From: Comamonas sp. lk
GTDB lineage: Bacteria; Pseudomonadota; Gammaproteobacteria; Burkholderiales; Burkholderiaceae_C
Direction: 5' to 3'
Assembly (NCBI RefSeq): GCF_900564145.1
Contig: NZ_UOOB01000001.1
Span: 3,164,754 to 3,228,753 of the forward strand
DNA length: 64,000 nt
Shown: piece by piece, positions 1-9,520 of the stretch
Position numbering within the stretch: the stretch's first letter is position 1
How the letters are laid out: each line of letters starts with the position of its first letter
Translations under genes and position numbers: made by a program
The notes under the pieces: model-generated
The model's input: only the letters and a program-made list of their open reading frames with translations
Told to the model about the DNA's origin: nothing
Database searches by the model: none

Positions 1-106
1 CAGCCACCATGATTTCACGAATGATGCGAGTCCAGATCTTGCCGCGCTTTTCATCCTGGCGACCCTTACGGTGCTGGATGTTGGCCCATTTGCTGTGTCC
101 TGCCAC
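1..106 (-). CDS. yebC: YebC/TACO1-family protein, 5' part only
   Basis: This is the first 35 codons of a gene that runs off the left edge of the window. The translation begins (V/M)[17 protein letters not shown] and continues through KRGKIW to REIMVA, the hallmark N-terminus of YebC/PmpR proteins, which act as translation factors or DNA-binding regulators depending on the member. The start is a GTG at 104-106, preceded on the minus strand by AAAGGA at a suitable distance; no ATG gives this conserved N-terminus. It is divergent from the DUF853 gene with about 80 bp between them. A second, divergent member of the same family lies at 7411-8115. The identity is sure; function beyond the family is not. 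Confidence 0.93.
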   Translation of the reverse strand, partial: MAGHSKWANIQHRKGRQDEKRGKIWTRIIREIMVA

Positions 107-185
107 GGGAGTCCTTTGATATTTGATTTAACCTTACGGATGAGATTTTACTTTTGACTGAAAGCTCTCCCGGAGGAAACCCCAA

Positions 186-1733
186 ATGGCTTCACCCCTT
201 TTGATTGCCCAGCACTCTGCCACAGAATGTGCTCTGCTGCCGGGCCTGGCCAACCGCCATGGGCTGATCACAGGCGCCACTGGCACGGGCAAGACCGTCA
301 CCCTGCAGAAACTGGCGGAGAGCTTCTCACAGATTGGGGTGCCGGTTTTCATGGCCGACGTCAAAGGCGATCTCAGCGGCATCAGCCAAAGCGGCAAGAT
401 AGGCGACAAGCTGACCGTCTCCCTCAAGGATCGCGGCATAGAGCCGCCCTCGCCTCTGGCCTGCCCCACCACGGTATGGGATGTGTTCGGCCAGCAGGGT
501 CACCCGGTACGCGCCACCATCTCCGACATGGGCCCGCTGTTGATAGGCCGCATGCTTAACCTCAACGAGACGCAAATGGGCGTGCTCAATCTGGTGTTCA
601 AGATCGCAGACGACAACGGCATGCTGCTGCTGGACCTCAAGGATCTGCGCGCCATGCTGCAATACGTGGGCGACAACGGCAAGCAATTCACCACCGAATA
701 CGGCAATATCAGCGCCGCCAGCGTGGGCGCTATCCAGCGCGGCCTGCTGCAGATCGAATCCCAGGGCGGCGAGCAGTTCTTTGGCGAGCCCATGCTCGAT
801 ATCAACGATCTGATGCAGACCGATGCCAACGGCTATGGCGTGGTCAATGTGCTGGCCGCCGACAAGCTGATGAACGCGCCACGCCTGTACTCCACCTTTC
901 TGCTCTGGCTGCTGTCCGAGCTGTTTGAGCAACTGCCCGAGATTGGCGACCCCGAAAAACCCAAGCTGGTCTTCTTCTTTGACGAAGCCCATTTGCTGTT
1001 CAACGATGCGCCCAAGGTTCTCATCGAGCGCATCGAACTGGTCGTGCGCCTGGTGCGCTCCAAGGGCGTGGGCGTGTATTTCGTCACCCAGAATCCGCTG
1101 GACGTGCCCGATTCCGTGCTCGGCCAGCTGGGCAACCGCGTGCAACATGCTTTGCGCGCTTTTACCCCGCGCGACCAGAAAGCCGTGGCGTCTGCGGCCT
1201 CCACCATGCGCCCCAAGCCCGGCCTGGACATCGCGGCGGCCATCACCGAACTGGCCGTGGGCGAGGCGCTGATCAGCTTTCTGGACGAGAAAGGCCGGCC
1301 CAGCGAGACCGAGCGCGTCTTCGTGATTCCGCCCGGCAGCCAGCTCGGCCCCATCACGCCCGAGCAGCGCAAGGCGCTGATGAATGGCTCGCTGGTCGCA
1401 GGCGTCTATGAAAAAGCCGTGGACCGCGAATCCGCTTATGAGGTGCTGCGCAGCCGCACGGCCACAGCCACTCCCGCCAAACCCGGTGAAGCACCTGCTG
1501 CTGCAGGCGCGGCAGCAGGTACGGCGGCCGAGCAAGGCGGAGGCTCCGGCGGCAGCGCCATGATGGACGGCTTGAAGGAGCTGCTGTTTGGCCGCACCGG
1601 CCCGCGCGGCGGCCAGCACGACGGTCTGGTCCAGACCATGGCCAAGTCCACCGTACGCACCGTGGGTAACAATCTGGGCAAGGAAATCCTGCGCGGCGTG
1701 CTGGGCGGCATTCTGGGCGGTAAAAAACGCTGA
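186..1733 (+). CDS. HerA-like P-loop ATPase, DUF853 (YjgR family)
   Basis: A 515-aa soluble ATPase of the DUF853/YjgR group, related to HerA/FtsK-type DNA-pumping ATPases; its cellular role is not established. A Walker A motif GATGTGKT sits at residues 30-37 and a Walker B stretch [12 protein letters not shown] near residue 265. The segment [18 protein letters not shown] that follows is typical of the family. The C-terminal 80 residues are rich in Ala, Gly and Pro (residues about 430-470) before a conserved tail ending GGILGGKKR. The start is fixed by a strong AGGAGG-type site (GGAGGAAACC) just upstream. It is a single-gene unit closed by the terminator at 1754-1779. Confidence 0.93.
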   Translation: MASPLLIAQHSATECALLPGLANRHGLITGATGTGKTVTLQKLAESFSQIGVPVFMADVKGDLSGISQSGKIGDKLTVSLKDRGIEPPSPLACPTTVWDVFGQQGHPVRATISDMGPLLIGRMLNLNETQMGVLNLVFKIADDNGMLLLDLKDLRAMLQYVGDNGKQFTTEYGNISAASVGAIQRGLLQIESQGGEQFFGEPMLDINDLMQTDANGYGVVNVLAADKLMNAPRLYSTFLLWLLSELFEQLPEIGDPEKPKLVFFFDEAHLLFNDAPKVLIERIELVVRLVRSKGVGVYFVTQNPLDVPDSVLGQLGNRVQHALRAFTPRDQKAVASAASTMRPKPGLDIAAAITELAVGEALISFLDEKGRPSETERVFVIPPGSQLGPITPEQRKALMNGSLVAGVYEKAVDRESAYEVLRSRTATATPAKPGEAPAAAGAAAGTAAEQGGGSGGSAMMDGLKELLFGRTGPRGGQHDGLVQTMAKSTVRTVGNNLGKEILRGVLGGILGGKKR

Positions 1734-1753
1734 AACCCAGCGATACCCGCTCC

Positions 1754-1779
1754 AAGGCCTGCAGATGCAGGCCTTTTTT
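1754..1779 (+). terminator. Rho-independent terminator after the DUF853 gene
   Basis: The arms GGCCTGCA and TGCAGGCC form a hairpin with a 2-nt spacer, followed by TTTTTT. It lies 20 bp after the stop codon of the DUF853 gene. Confidence 0.9.
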
Positions 1780-2075
1780 GTTGAGCTACCCATTTCGGTA
1801 GCGCATTCTGCGCAGCAATTTGGCTTGGGCTGTGACGCCAGACGACCTCGGACCAGAAAAATAGCTCAAGCCTGAACGCATTATGTCGATACATAAAGCC
1901 TCCAGGCTTGCGCTCACATCTGCTGCACCGGCTGTTTCAAGCCCTGCTTCACAGTGAGCGCATCGTTTCCCACTCCCCAAATCAGCGCCAACAGGTATTG
2001 ACTGCGGCTTTCCAGGCCGCCGCCTTGCCTTGCAGCGCTTTTTGCAATTCATTTTTCAGTACAAGAGCACAGCGA
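1780..2075. other. Intergenic stretch upstream of the chemoreceptor gene
   Basis: About 300 bases between the terminator and the chemoreceptor start. It carries one ATAGC-type dispersed repeat half (AAAAATAGCTCAAGCCTG near 1857, with CCAGGCTTGCGCT about 40 bp later). The reading frame of the downstream gene stays open back to 1908, but that extension has no conserved character. I see no convincing sigma-70 or sigma-28 promoter by eye. Confidence 0.5.
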
Positions 2076-3671
2076 ATGCAATTCAATCAATGGCGCGTAT
2101 CCACCAAGCTATGGAGCACGCTCGGCGGGCTGCTGGTGATGATGCTGGCAGTTTCTCTCTGGGCTCAGCACACGGCAGGCCAGACCATGCAGGCCGGCAT
2201 GCGCACCCAGGCCGACTTCGACAGCCGTATCAACCTTGCCCTCCAGTGGAAAGGCGCCACGGAAACCACGGGCGAGCGCGTGCTCACCAGCAATGTGACG
2301 GCCGACGAAGAACTGACGGCCCTGATGGATGAGCGTGTCAAAGCCGGGGTCGGCATCAACTCCCAGTTGCAGGCCCAGGTGGTCAAGCTGGCCCAGAGCG
2401 ATGCCGACAAAAAGGCGCTGGAGCAAATCTCGGCCGTGCGTACCGAAGTGCTGGCATTGAACAAGCAGGCACGCGAGATCAAGCAAACGGGCGATATCGC
2501 CGCCCTGCGCAACTTCATCCAGCAGCAGTATCTGGGCGCCATCACCCGCTATGTGGATTCGCTGCAAGCCTTCGTCAAGCTGCAGGAACAGCAACGCGAT
2601 GCCGCCAATCTGCTGACCCAGCAAGCCCAGCAACACGCTGCCTGGTGGGCATGGGCCGTTCAAGGCGTGGTCTTGCTGGCAGGACTGGGCCTGGCCTTGG
2701 CGCTGACCCGCTCCATCACCCGCCCTCTGGCCGAAGCCGTGGAATTGACCCATGCCATTGCCCAGGGAGACCTGACCGTGACCGCCAACGGAGCTCGTCA
2801 GGACGAATTCGGCCATCTGCTGAACGCCGTCTCTGCCATGGCAACCCGCCTGCGCAGCCTGGTGAGCGACGTACGCGACAGCGTGCACTCCATCTCCACG
2901 GCATCTTCGGAAATCGCCTCGGGCAACCATGATCTGTCCTCGCGTACCGAACAGACAGCCTCCAACTTGGAAGAAACCGCCGCCAGCATGGAGCAGCTGA
3001 CCGCCACCGTGGCCCAGTCGGCCGATACCGCGCGCCAGGCCACCCATCTGGCCGGCAATGCGGCGCAGGCGGCCCAGCGCGGCGGAACCGTCGTGGAATC
3101 GGTGGTCAGCAGCATGAGCCGCATCAGCGAGAGCGCGCACCGCATCTCCGACATCATCGGCGTCATCGACTCCATCGCCTTCCAGACCAATATCCTGGCG
3201 CTCAATGCGGCTGTAGAGGCCGCTCGCGCCGGCGAGCAAGGCCGCGGCTTTGCCGTGGTCGCCAGCGAGGTGCGTGCACTGGCCCACCGCAGCGCGGAAG
3301 CCGCCAAGGAAATCAAGACCTTGATAGGCACTTCGGTGGATGCAGCGAATGAAGGCGCCGAGCAAGTGTCTCAGGCAGGCCTGGTGATGGAAGACATCGT
3401 GAGCAGCGTGCGCAAGGTGTCCGACATGATCGGAGAAATCAGCGCCTCCTCGACAGAGCAGCGCGACGGCATCAGCCAGGTCAACCAGGCCGTGACGCAT
3501 CTGGACCAGATGACGCAACAAAATGCGGCCCTGGTGGAGGAATCCACCGCAGCGGCCGTCTCGTTGCACGACCAGACCCAGCGCCTCACCAGCATGGTGG
3601 CCGTGTTCAAGGTCAGCGCCACCGGAGCAGCCGTCGCTTACGCCCAGCCAGCTACTGCGCTGGCCGCCTAA
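2076..3671 (+). CDS. Methyl-accepting chemotaxis protein
   Basis: A 531-aa membrane chemoreceptor. Residues about 12-32 form TM1, about 33-187 a periplasmic helical sensor domain (four-helix-bundle type), about 189-211 TM2 (LAGLGLALALTRSI), followed by a HAMP domain and the cytoplasmic signalling hairpin. The tip sequence NILALNAAVEAARAGEQGRG near residues 370-390 is the CheA/CheW-contacting tip. The ATG at 2076 is chosen because it is followed by a positively charged start and TM1; an upstream in-frame start at 1908 adds 56 residues of no recognisable character. The C-terminus (ATALAA) lacks the NWETF-like pentapeptide that tethers CheR/CheB. No other chemotaxis gene is nearby, so the ligand cannot be guessed. 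Confidence 0.93.
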   Translation: MQFNQWRVSTKLWSTLGGLLVMMLAVSLWAQHTAGQTMQAGMRTQADFDSRINLALQWKGATETTGERVLTSNVTADEELTALMDERVKAGVGINSQLQAQVVKLAQSDADKKALEQISAVRTEVLALNKQAREIKQTGDIAALRNFIQQQYLGAITRYVDSLQAFVKLQEQQRDAANLLTQQAQQHAAWWAWAVQGVVLLAGLGLALALTRSITRPLAEAVELTHAIAQGDLTVTANGARQDEFGHLLNAVSAMATRLRSLVSDVRDSVHSISTASSEIASGNHDLSSRTEQTASNLEETAASMEQLTATVAQSADTARQATHLAGNAAQAAQRGGTVVESVVSSMSRISESAHRISDIIGVIDSIAFQTNILALNAAVEAARAGEQGRGFAVVASEVRALAHRSAEAAKEIKTLIGTSVDAANEGAEQVSQAGLVMEDIVSSVRKVSDMIGEISASSTEQRDGISQVNQAVTHLDQMTQQNAALVEESTAAAVSLHDQTQRLTSMVAVFKVSATGAAVAYAQPATALAA

Positions 3672-3766
3672 GCGTCCTTCCCCAAGGGAATCTCCCTGTG
3701 CATTCGGCAGGCGCTCAGTCGCCCGCGTGACTTGCACACGGCATGGTTCAGGACACCATCTGAGCC

Positions 3767-4663
3767 ATGCCCAATACCCATGACCACCGCTTGCAGGCCG
3801 CAGACCTGAGCTGCTTTCGCCTGGATCTGACCGACAACATCGCCCATCTGGTGCTCAACCGCCCTCAGGCGCTCAACACCATGAGCCCGGCCTTCTGGCG
3901 CGAGATGGCCGGCGTGCTCGACATGCTGCAGCGCAGCGGCCAGGCGCGGGTGCTGGTCATCAGCAGCACGGGCAAGCATTTCTCGGCCGGCATGGCGCTG
4001 GAGACCTTTGCCAATCCGCAATTTGCCCCCAATGACCGCACGCCCGAGGGGCGCGCCGCCGTCGTCGACACGCTGGCGCAGATGCAGACCACCTTCAACC
4101 GCCTAGAAGAGCTGCGCATGCCCGTGGTCTGTGCCATACAGGGCGGCTGCATTGGCGGCGGGCTGGATCTGGTGGCCGCAGCCTGCATTCGCTACGCCAG
4201 TGCCGATGCGTTTTTCTGCGTGCAGGAGATCAACATCGGCATGATGGCCGATCTGGGCAGCTTGCAGCGCCTGCCCAAGATCATGCCGCTGGGCCTGGTC
4301 AAGGATCTGGCGTATACCGGCCGCCGCATGGGCGCGCAGGAAGCCGCCACCCACGGCCTGGTCAATGCCCTCCATGACACCCACGAAGCTGCCGTGCTGG
4401 CGGCCCTGGCCTGTGCCCGCGAGATTGCCAGCAAGCCGCCAGTCGCCATCTGGGGCAGCAAACAAGTGATCAACTATGCACGCGACCACGGCGTGCGCGA
4501 CTCGCTGCAGCAACTGGGCTGGGTGCAAAGCGGCATCTGGAGTAACCGCCATGTGCTGGAAGCAGTGAACGCCATGCAGGCCAAACGCACCGGCGAGTTT
4601 CCGCCGCTGGAGGCGCTGCACGACTTCAGCGATATTCAGGCCACTCAGAGCAAAGACTCCTGA
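3767..4663 (+). CDS. Enoyl-CoA hydratase/isomerase family, dienoyl-CoA isomerase-like
   Basis: A 298-aa crotonase-fold protein. The oxyanion-hole segments are visible as HFSAGMAL (about residues 70-77) and GGCIGGGLDLV (about 126-136). The stretch QEINIGMMADLGSLQRLPK has Glu and Asp spaced as in delta(3,5)-delta(2,4)-dienoyl-CoA isomerases of the ECH1 type, rather than the two Glu of classical hydratases. The likely role is beta-oxidation of unsaturated acyl-CoAs in the cytoplasm, but the exact substrate is inferred from one motif. It stands alone, with no acyl-CoA dehydrogenase or thiolase beside it. Confidence 0.88.
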   Translation: MPNTHDHRLQAADLSCFRLDLTDNIAHLVLNRPQALNTMSPAFWREMAGVLDMLQRSGQARVLVISSTGKHFSAGMALETFANPQFAPNDRTPEGRAAVVDTLAQMQTTFNRLEELRMPVVCAIQGGCIGGGLDLVAAACIRYASADAFFCVQEINIGMMADLGSLQRLPKIMPLGLVKDLAYTGRRMGAQEAATHGLVNALHDTHEAAVLAALACAREIASKPPVAIWGSKQVINYARDHGVRDSLQQLGWVQSGIWSNRHVLEAVNAMQAKRTGEFPPLEALHDFSDIQATQSKDS

Positions 4664-4720
4664 TTCAATAGCTGCTTGCGCTTTCAGATATTGGGCTGCA
4701 AGCTTTTTTCATTCAAAGCT
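4664..4720. repeat. ATAGC-type dispersed repeat with terminator-like end
   Basis: The sequence just after the stop reads CAATAGCTGCTTGCGC, then a spacer, then GCAAGCTTTTTTC. The GCTTGC/GCAAGC arms plus the T-run could terminate transcription of the enoyl-CoA hydratase gene. The ATAGCTGCTTGCGCT core recurs in variant form elsewhere in the window (for example near 45240 and 57540). Confidence 0.55.
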
Positions 4721-4795
4721 GCCTAATCTGAAGACAGCTTTGGGTCATGAATGGCGGCAGATATGATGTGTTCACCTGTATCTGAATGTCTATCC

Positions 4796-5764
4796 ATGAC
4801 CCAAGCTGCCCTGCCCACTTTTGATGACGTCGTCGCGGCCGCCCAGCGCCTGCAAGGCGTGGCCCACCGCACGCCGGTGCTGACCAGCCGCACCATGAAC
4901 GACCAACTCGGCGCCCAGGTGTTTTTCAAGTGCGAGAACCTGCAGCGCATAGGCGCATTCAAGTTTCGTGGGGCCTATAACGCCCTGGCCCGCTTCACCC
5001 CCGAGCAACGCAAAGGCGGGGTGCTGGCCTTTTCCTCCGGCAACCATGCCCAGGCCATTGCCCATGCGGCGCAGCTGCTGGACATGCCGGCCCTCATCGT
5101 CATGCCCGAAGACGCACCGGCCTCCAAGATGGCAGCCACGCGCGGCTACGGGGCCCAGGTCGTCACCTACAACCGCTTTACCGAAGACCGCGAAGCCATT
5201 ACCCGGCAACTGGCGGCCGAACGCGGCATGACGCTGATCCCGCCCTACAACCACGGCGATGTGATTGCCGGCCAGGGCACGGCCGCCAAGGAGCTGCTGG
5301 AGGAAGTACCCGATCTGGACTATCTGTTTGTCTGCACCGGCGGCGGCGGCCTGCTTTCGGGCAGTCTGCTGTCGGCCAAGGCGCTGGCCCCGCAATGCAA
5401 GGTCTATGGCGTGGAGCCAGAGGCCGGCAACGACATGCAGCAGTCGTTCAGAACCGGGCAGATCGTCAAGATTCCCACGCCCCACACCATTGCCGACGGC
5501 GCGCAAACCCAGTCGCCCGGCGACATCACTTTTGCCATCATCCGCCAGCATGTGCAGGACATATTGACGGTTTCGGACGAGCAGCTGGTGCAATGCCTGC
5601 GCTTTTACGCCGAACGCATGAAAATCGTGGTCGAGCCCACGGGCGCGCTTTCGCTGGCCGGTGCCTTGCACGGCGGCGTGGCCTTGGCCGGAGCCCGGGT
5701 CGGGGTCTTGATCAGCGGTGGCAATGTGGATTTAGACCGACTGTCGCGCTTTCTGGCCGACTGA
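4796..5764 (+). CDS. PLP-dependent threonine/serine dehydratase-family enzyme (threo-3-hydroxyaspartate ammonia-lyase-like)
   Basis: A 322-aa fold-type II PLP enzyme. The Schiff-base lysine is K56 in AFKFRGAYNAL, the substrate loop is SSGNHAQA and the phosphate-binding tetraglycine loop is GGGG at 182-185. There is no C-terminal ACT regulatory domain, so it is not the biosynthetic threonine deaminase IlvA. The FKFRGAYNAL form of the lysine motif is the one seen in L-threo-3-hydroxyaspartate ammonia-lyases and serine racemase relatives. It deaminates a hydroxy-amino acid to a keto acid; which one is uncertain. The ATG at 4796 is preferred over 4751 because family N-termini begin with this short segment. 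Confidence 0.87.
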   Translation: MTQAALPTFDDVVAAAQRLQGVAHRTPVLTSRTMNDQLGAQVFFKCENLQRIGAFKFRGAYNALARFTPEQRKGGVLAFSSGNHAQAIAHAAQLLDMPALIVMPEDAPASKMAATRGYGAQVVTYNRFTEDREAITRQLAAERGMTLIPPYNHGDVIAGQGTAAKELLEEVPDLDYLFVCTGGGGLLSGSLLSAKALAPQCKVYGVEPEAGNDMQQSFRTGQIVKIPTPHTIADGAQTQSPGDITFAIIRQHVQDILTVSDEQLVQCLRFYAERMKIVVEPTGALSLAGALHGGVALAGARVGVLISGGNVDLDRLSRFLAD

Positions 5765-5870
5765 CGGGGAAAATAGCGCCTGCTGCGGCAGGCCTTAGCC
5801 CTGCGCACTCTTTTGCCAGCGCTCAGGCCACCCGCCTGCGCGGCGCCAACCGAACACTTAGACCAAGAAT

Positions 5871-6503
5871 ATGAGCACTCTGCATTTGATCGACCATCCG
5901 CTGATTCAGCACAAACTGACACTGATGCGCCGCAAGGAAGCCAGCACCAACAGTTTCCGCCGCATGCTGGGCGAGCTGTCCACGCTGATGGCTTACGAGA
6001 TCACGCGCGACATGCCTTTGCAGGACATCGAGATCGAAACCCCAATGGAAACCATGACCGGCAAGGTCATCGACGGCAAGAAGCTGGTGCTGGTCTCCAT
6101 TCTGCGTGCGGGCAACGGCTTTCTGGACGGCATGCTCAACGTGGTGCCCGGCGCCCGTATCGGCCACATCGGCCTGTACCGCGACCCCGAGACGCTCAAG
6201 CCCGTCGAGTACTACTTCAAGATGCCCGATAACATGAACGAGCGCGATGTGGTGGTGGTTGACCCCATGCTGGCCACCGGCAACTCCGCCGCCGCCGCCG
6301 TGCAGCAGCTCAAGGACAAGTGCCAACCCAAGTCCATCAAGTTCATGTGCCTGCTGGCTGCGCCCGAAGGCGTGAAGACCATGCAGGCCGCTCACCCCGA
6401 TGTGGATATCTACACCGCCGCCGTGGATCGCCAACTGGACAGCCACGGCTATATCCTGCCGGGCCTGGGCGATGCCGGCGACCGCATCTTCGGTACCAAG
6501 TAA
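5871..6503 (+). CDS. upp: Uracil phosphoribosyltransferase
   Basis: A 210-aa pyrimidine-salvage enzyme converting uracil and PRPP to UMP. The N-terminus [16 protein letters not shown], the [10 protein letters not shown] segment, the PRPP loop [11 protein letters not shown] (about residues 126-138) and the C-terminal [14 protein letters not shown] are textbook Upp. Length matches the family. It is monocistronic, ended by the strong hairpin at 6531-6564. Confidence 0.98.
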   Translation: MSTLHLIDHPLIQHKLTLMRRKEASTNSFRRMLGELSTLMAYEITRDMPLQDIEIETPMETMTGKVIDGKKLVLVSILRAGNGFLDGMLNVVPGARIGHIGLYRDPETLKPVEYYFKMPDNMNERDVVVVDPMLATGNSAAAAVQQLKDKCQPKSIKFMCLLAAPEGVKTMQAAHPDVDIYTAAVDRQLDSHGYILPGLGDAGDRIFGTK

Positions 6504-6530
6504 AAGCAGCGACCTCGCGCTTTGAGCAAA

Positions 6531-6564
6531 AGCCCCTGCAGTCAAATACTGCAGGGGCTTTTTC
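6531..6564 (+). terminator. Rho-independent terminator of upp
   Basis: An 11-bp stem AGCCCCTGCAG / CTGCAGGGGCT with a short loop, followed by TTTTTC. It sits 28 bp after the upp stop. Confidence 0.95.
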
Positions 6565-6575
6565 ATTTACGCATC

Positions 6576-6630
6576 AAAATAGCTTGAATCTCAATCCATT
6601 CAAGCACATATCGCTATAAAAATTTCAGCA
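6576..6630. repeat. ATAGC-type dispersed repeat
   Basis: The sequence CATCAAAATAGCTTGAATC, then CATTCAAGC and finally CGCTATAAAA has opposed ATAGC and GCTAT ends around an imperfect inverted TTGAAT/ATTCAA repeat. It resembles other intergenic elements in this window. Confidence 0.5.
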
Positions 6631-6702
6631 ATTTGATCACGGTAACTGTGCAAGATTGTGGGGTTTACCCAGACACTTGCCGTTTGAGGAAACAAGGCGA
6701 AG

Positions 6703-7257
6703 TTACACCGCCATCGCCATCGCCATGGGCGCGGCCGGACGGCCCGTGTACTGCGCCACCCAGCCGGCGGTATCGCTAAACAGGCGCAGCGCCTTGATGC
6801 GGCGTGCGCTGGTCAATGTAAAACGGTGCTCGGCACCGGCGGGCACACGCAGATAGTCGCCAGCCCCCACCTGCACGCTGTATTCGCGGCCCTGGGCGTC
6901 GAAAAAGCCAAACAGTCCCGCGCCGTCCACGATGTAGCGCACCTCGTCATCGACATGGGTGTGCGGGCGGTCAAAGCGCGCCAGCGCATCATCCAGGCCA
7001 GGCGTGTCCGGGTGCAACACCAGCAGATCCATGCTTTGGTAGCCATGGGCGATGCAAACGTCGATCAGCTCTATGCCCAGCGCCTGCACCACCGTGGCCC
7101 TGCCGCCCTCGTCCAGCTCAGGCTGGGCCAGCAAGGCAGCCAGCGCAGGCTCGGCCTGCAGCGGCCGATGTTGCCAGTCCACGCCCAAGGCGGCGACTGT
7201 GGCATGCAGTTCCGGATCAGGAGCCCAAACAGGGGTCTGTGCCGACAAGTTGGACAT
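6703..7257 (-). CDS. mtnD: Acireductone dioxygenase-like cupin
   Basis: A 184-aa cupin. The metal ligands of acireductone dioxygenase are all present: H99, H101 and E105 in [14 protein letters not shown], and H144 in PAGAEHRF. In the methionine salvage pathway this enzyme oxidises the acireductone (with Fe2+) to the keto acid that is transaminated to methionine. The ATG at 7257 has an AAGAGA site upstream and gives the family-like length; an upstream in-frame start at 7305 adds only 16 residues. No other methionine-salvage gene (mtnA, B, C, K) lies in the window, so its pathway context must be elsewhere or its substrate differs. Confidence 0.85.
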   Translation of the reverse strand: MSNLSAQTPVWAPDPELHATVAALGVDWQHRPLQAEPALAALLAQPELDEGGRATVVQALGIELIDVCIAHGYQSMDLLVLHPDTPGLDDALARFDRPHTHVDDEVRYIVDGAGLFGFFDAQGREYSVQVGAGDYLRVPAGAEHRFTLTSARRIKALRLFSDTAGWVAQYTGRPAAPMAMAMAV

Positions 7258-7355
7258 AAGGTGTTCTCTTTTTATGAATGGAAATTCCATGCAGCGCTTA
7301 TCCATAAAGCACCAACAGCTATCAATTCAGGATTTCATTCGGTCAGGACACAAAT

Positions 7356-7386
7356 AAAAAAAGGAGCAGTGACTGCACTGCTCCCT
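7356..7386 (-). terminator. Rho-independent terminator of the second YebC-family gene
   Basis: Read on the minus strand, GGGAGCAGT and ACTGCTCC pair around a short loop and are followed by TTTTTTTATTTG. It lies 25 bp beyond the gene at 7411-8115. Confidence 0.92.
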
Positions 7387-7410
7387 TGATCGACACGGCG
7401 GGCCGCGTCC

Positions 7411-8115
7411 TCAGTCCACCAGACCGGCGTAGACGTGTTGCACGTCGTCGTCGTTTTCCAGGCCGGCCAGAAAGTCCTGCACTTCTTCCTGCTGCTCGGC
7501 AGACAGGCTGCCCATGCTCACAGGATTCTTGGCCTTGTAGCCCAGCTTGGCCGACAGCACTTTGATGCCTTGGGCGGGCAAAGCCTTGCTGACCACGTCC
7601 AGATCGGACGCCTCGGTGATGAACAGGGTCACGCCTTCTTCATCGCCGGGCTCGAAGTCCTGGGCACCGGCTTCAATGGCGGCCAGTTCCACGTCGGCGC
7701 CGTTTTCGGCTTCGCCTTCGATCATGCCCACATGGTCAAAATCCCATGCCACGGCGCTCATCTGGCCCTTGCGGAAGCACACGCGCATATTGGGCGCTGT
7801 GCGGTTGGGGTTGTCGGTCAGACACTCGACCATCACCGGCACGCGGTGAGGCGCATAGCCTTCGAACAGCACGGTGGAATAGTTCACGGCATCGGCGCCG
7901 GCACCGGAGCCCTTTTTGATGGCGCGATCCAGCGTGTCCTTGGGCATGGAAGCCTTGCGGGCCGCTTCAACAGCCATGCGCAGACGCGAGTTGGCTGCGG
8001 GGTCGCCGCCGCCCAGACGGGCCGCGACCATGATTTCCTTGACCAGCTTGCCAAACAGCTTGCCTTTGGCATCAGCGACCAGCGCCTTGCCCTTTGCTTT
8101 CCATTGCGCGCCCAT
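7411..8115 (-). CDS. YebC/PmpR-family protein (second copy)
   Basis: A 234-aa member of the YebC family. Family segments include the [19 protein letters not shown] region, [14 protein letters not shown], the [11 protein letters not shown] segment, and a C-terminal third ending in [13 protein letters not shown]. The N-terminus ([19 protein letters not shown]) differs from the MAGHSKW form encoded at 1-106, so the two are paralogues rather than duplicates. The ATG at 8115 is chosen because it starts the conserved domain; the frame stays open upstream to 8244 without conserved sequence. Members act as translation factors at difficult motifs or as transcriptional regulators; which applies here is unknown. 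Confidence 0.93.
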   Translation of the reverse strand: MGAQWKAKGKALVADAKGKLFGKLVKEIMVAARLGGGDPAANSRLRMAVEAARKASMPKDTLDRAIKKGSGAGADAVNYSTVLFEGYAPHRVPVMVECLTDNPNRTAPNMRVCFRKGQMSAVAWDFDHVGMIEGEAENGADVELAAIEAGAQDFEPGDEEGVTLFITEASDLDVVSKALPAQGIKVLSAKLGYKAKNPVSMGSLSAEQQEEVQDFLAGLENDDDVQHVYAGLVD

Positions 8116-8290
8116 GGGTGCGATTCCTTGTTGATTGCTGAGATGACCGGCGCCAGGCGCACGGTCTGAGAAAAACTCGAACCGCAGTTTATACACCCGC
8201 CGAACCAGCCATGCTTGGCTGCAGGCCAGAGCTTGACAGGGCAAAATTGCCTTCTCGCCCGCAACGCCTCATACCTAGACCGGAGTGGAC

Positions 8291-9487
8291 ATGCCCTCTT
8301 TCTCTCAAGCACCCGCCTCTGCCCGCTCTTGCAGCTCTGGTATATCCGCCGCACGGATGGCACTGCCAGCATTGCTGGCGGTCTTGGGTTCGGCACAGGC
8401 CTTGGCCGCAGAGCTACAGACCCAGGCCGTGGCCAGCGGCCTGGATCACCCCTGGGCCCTGGCCTTTTTGCCGGACGGCCGCTATCTGGTGACCGAGCGC
8501 CCGGGCCGCCTGCGCGTGCTCGAGCGCGACGGACGGCTCAACGCCCCCATCCAAGGCCTGCCTGCCGTGGCCGCTGCAGGCCAGGGCGGGTTGCTGGATG
8601 TGGTGCTGGACAGCGACTTCGCCCGCAACCGCACGCTGTATTTTTGCTACTCGGAGCCTGGCCTGGGCGCAGACAGCGGCAAGAACAGCACGGCTCTGGC
8701 CAAGGCCAGGCTGTCGGCAGATGCCAGCCAGCTGGAGCAGGTGCAGACGCTTTTCAGCCAGCGCCCCAAATACGCCAGCAGCCTGCACTTTGGCTGCCGC
8801 ATCGTGGAGCGCCGTGTGGACGGGAAGAGCGACGGCAGCCTGTTTCTGGCCCTGGGCGAACGCTCCTCCTATAAGGAGCAGGCCCAGAATCTGAAAAGCC
8901 ATCTGGGCAAGATCGTCCGCATCAACAAGGACGGCAGCGTTCCCCGCGACAACCCGTTTGTCGGCCGCGCGGATGCCTGGCCGGAAATCTGGAGCTACGG
9001 CCATCGCAACCCTCAGGGCGCTGCACTGGCACCGGACGGCACGCTATGGATGCATGAGCACGGCCCGCAGGGCGGAGATGAAATCAACCACATCGAACCC
9101 GGCAAAAACTATGGCTGGCCGGTGACCACCTATGGCGAAAACTACGGCGGCGGCAAGATCGGTCAGGGGATTACGCAGCAAAGCGGCATGGAGCAGCCGC
9201 TGCATTACTGGGTACCGTCGATTGCCCCCTCGGGCATGGCCTTCATCACCAGCGAGCGCTATGGGCCCGAGTGGAAAGGCAGTCTGGTGGTCGGTGCCCT
9301 CAAGGCCCAGCACCTGGAACGGCTGAGCTTTGCAAATGCGACAAGCCGCCGCATCACGGCCAGCGAAGTGCTGCTGCCGCGCCTGGGCCAGCGCGTGCGC
9401 GATGTGCGCCAGGGGCCGGACGGCTGGCTTTATCTGCTCACCGACGCCTCCGACGGCCAGCTGCTGCGGGTGCTGGCTGCACCTTGA
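8291..9487 (+). CDS. PQQ-dependent aldose sugar dehydrogenase-like protein (YliI family), exported
   Basis: A 398-aa six-bladed beta-propeller dehydrogenase of the soluble aldose dehydrogenase (YliI/Asd) type. An N-terminal signal peptide ends near AQALAA (about residue 40). Family markers are GLDHPWALAFLPDG, the VTERPGRLRV segment, QGGLLDV, SYGHRNPQGAAL, HEHGPQGGDEIN and NYGWPVTTYG. It would oxidise aldose sugars in the periplasm using PQQ. The ATG at 8291 is favoured over the GTG at 8285, because GGAG at 8282-8285 is spaced correctly for the ATG. No PQQ biosynthesis gene is in the window. Confidence 0.92.
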   Translation: MPSFSQAPASARSCSSGISAARMALPALLAVLGSAQALAAELQTQAVASGLDHPWALAFLPDGRYLVTERPGRLRVLERDGRLNAPIQGLPAVAAAGQGGLLDVVLDSDFARNRTLYFCYSEPGLGADSGKNSTALAKARLSADASQLEQVQTLFSQRPKYASSLHFGCRIVERRVDGKSDGSLFLALGERSSYKEQAQNLKSHLGKIVRINKDGSVPRDNPFVGRADAWPEIWSYGHRNPQGAALAPDGTLWMHEHGPQGGDEINHIEPGKNYGWPVTTYGENYGGGKIGQGITQQSGMEQPLHYWVPSIAPSGMAFITSERYGPEWKGSLVVGALKAQHLERLSFANATSRRITASEVLLPRLGQRVRDVRQGPDGWLYLLTDASDGQLLRVLAAP

Positions 9488-9520
9488 GCAACGCAGGCAT
9501 GCACCAGAGGCAGGAGTGAC

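Noticed and set aside
327..1793. Long open frame on the minus strand opposite the DUF853 gene
   Set aside because: The translation is low-complexity His/Gln/Gly-rich, as expected from the complement of a high-GC gene, with no domain; the plus-strand ATPase has clear motifs.
2109..3737. Open frame of about 540 codons opposite the chemoreceptor
   Set aside because: It is the complement of a well-defined receptor with HAMP and signalling domains; composition is antisense-like.
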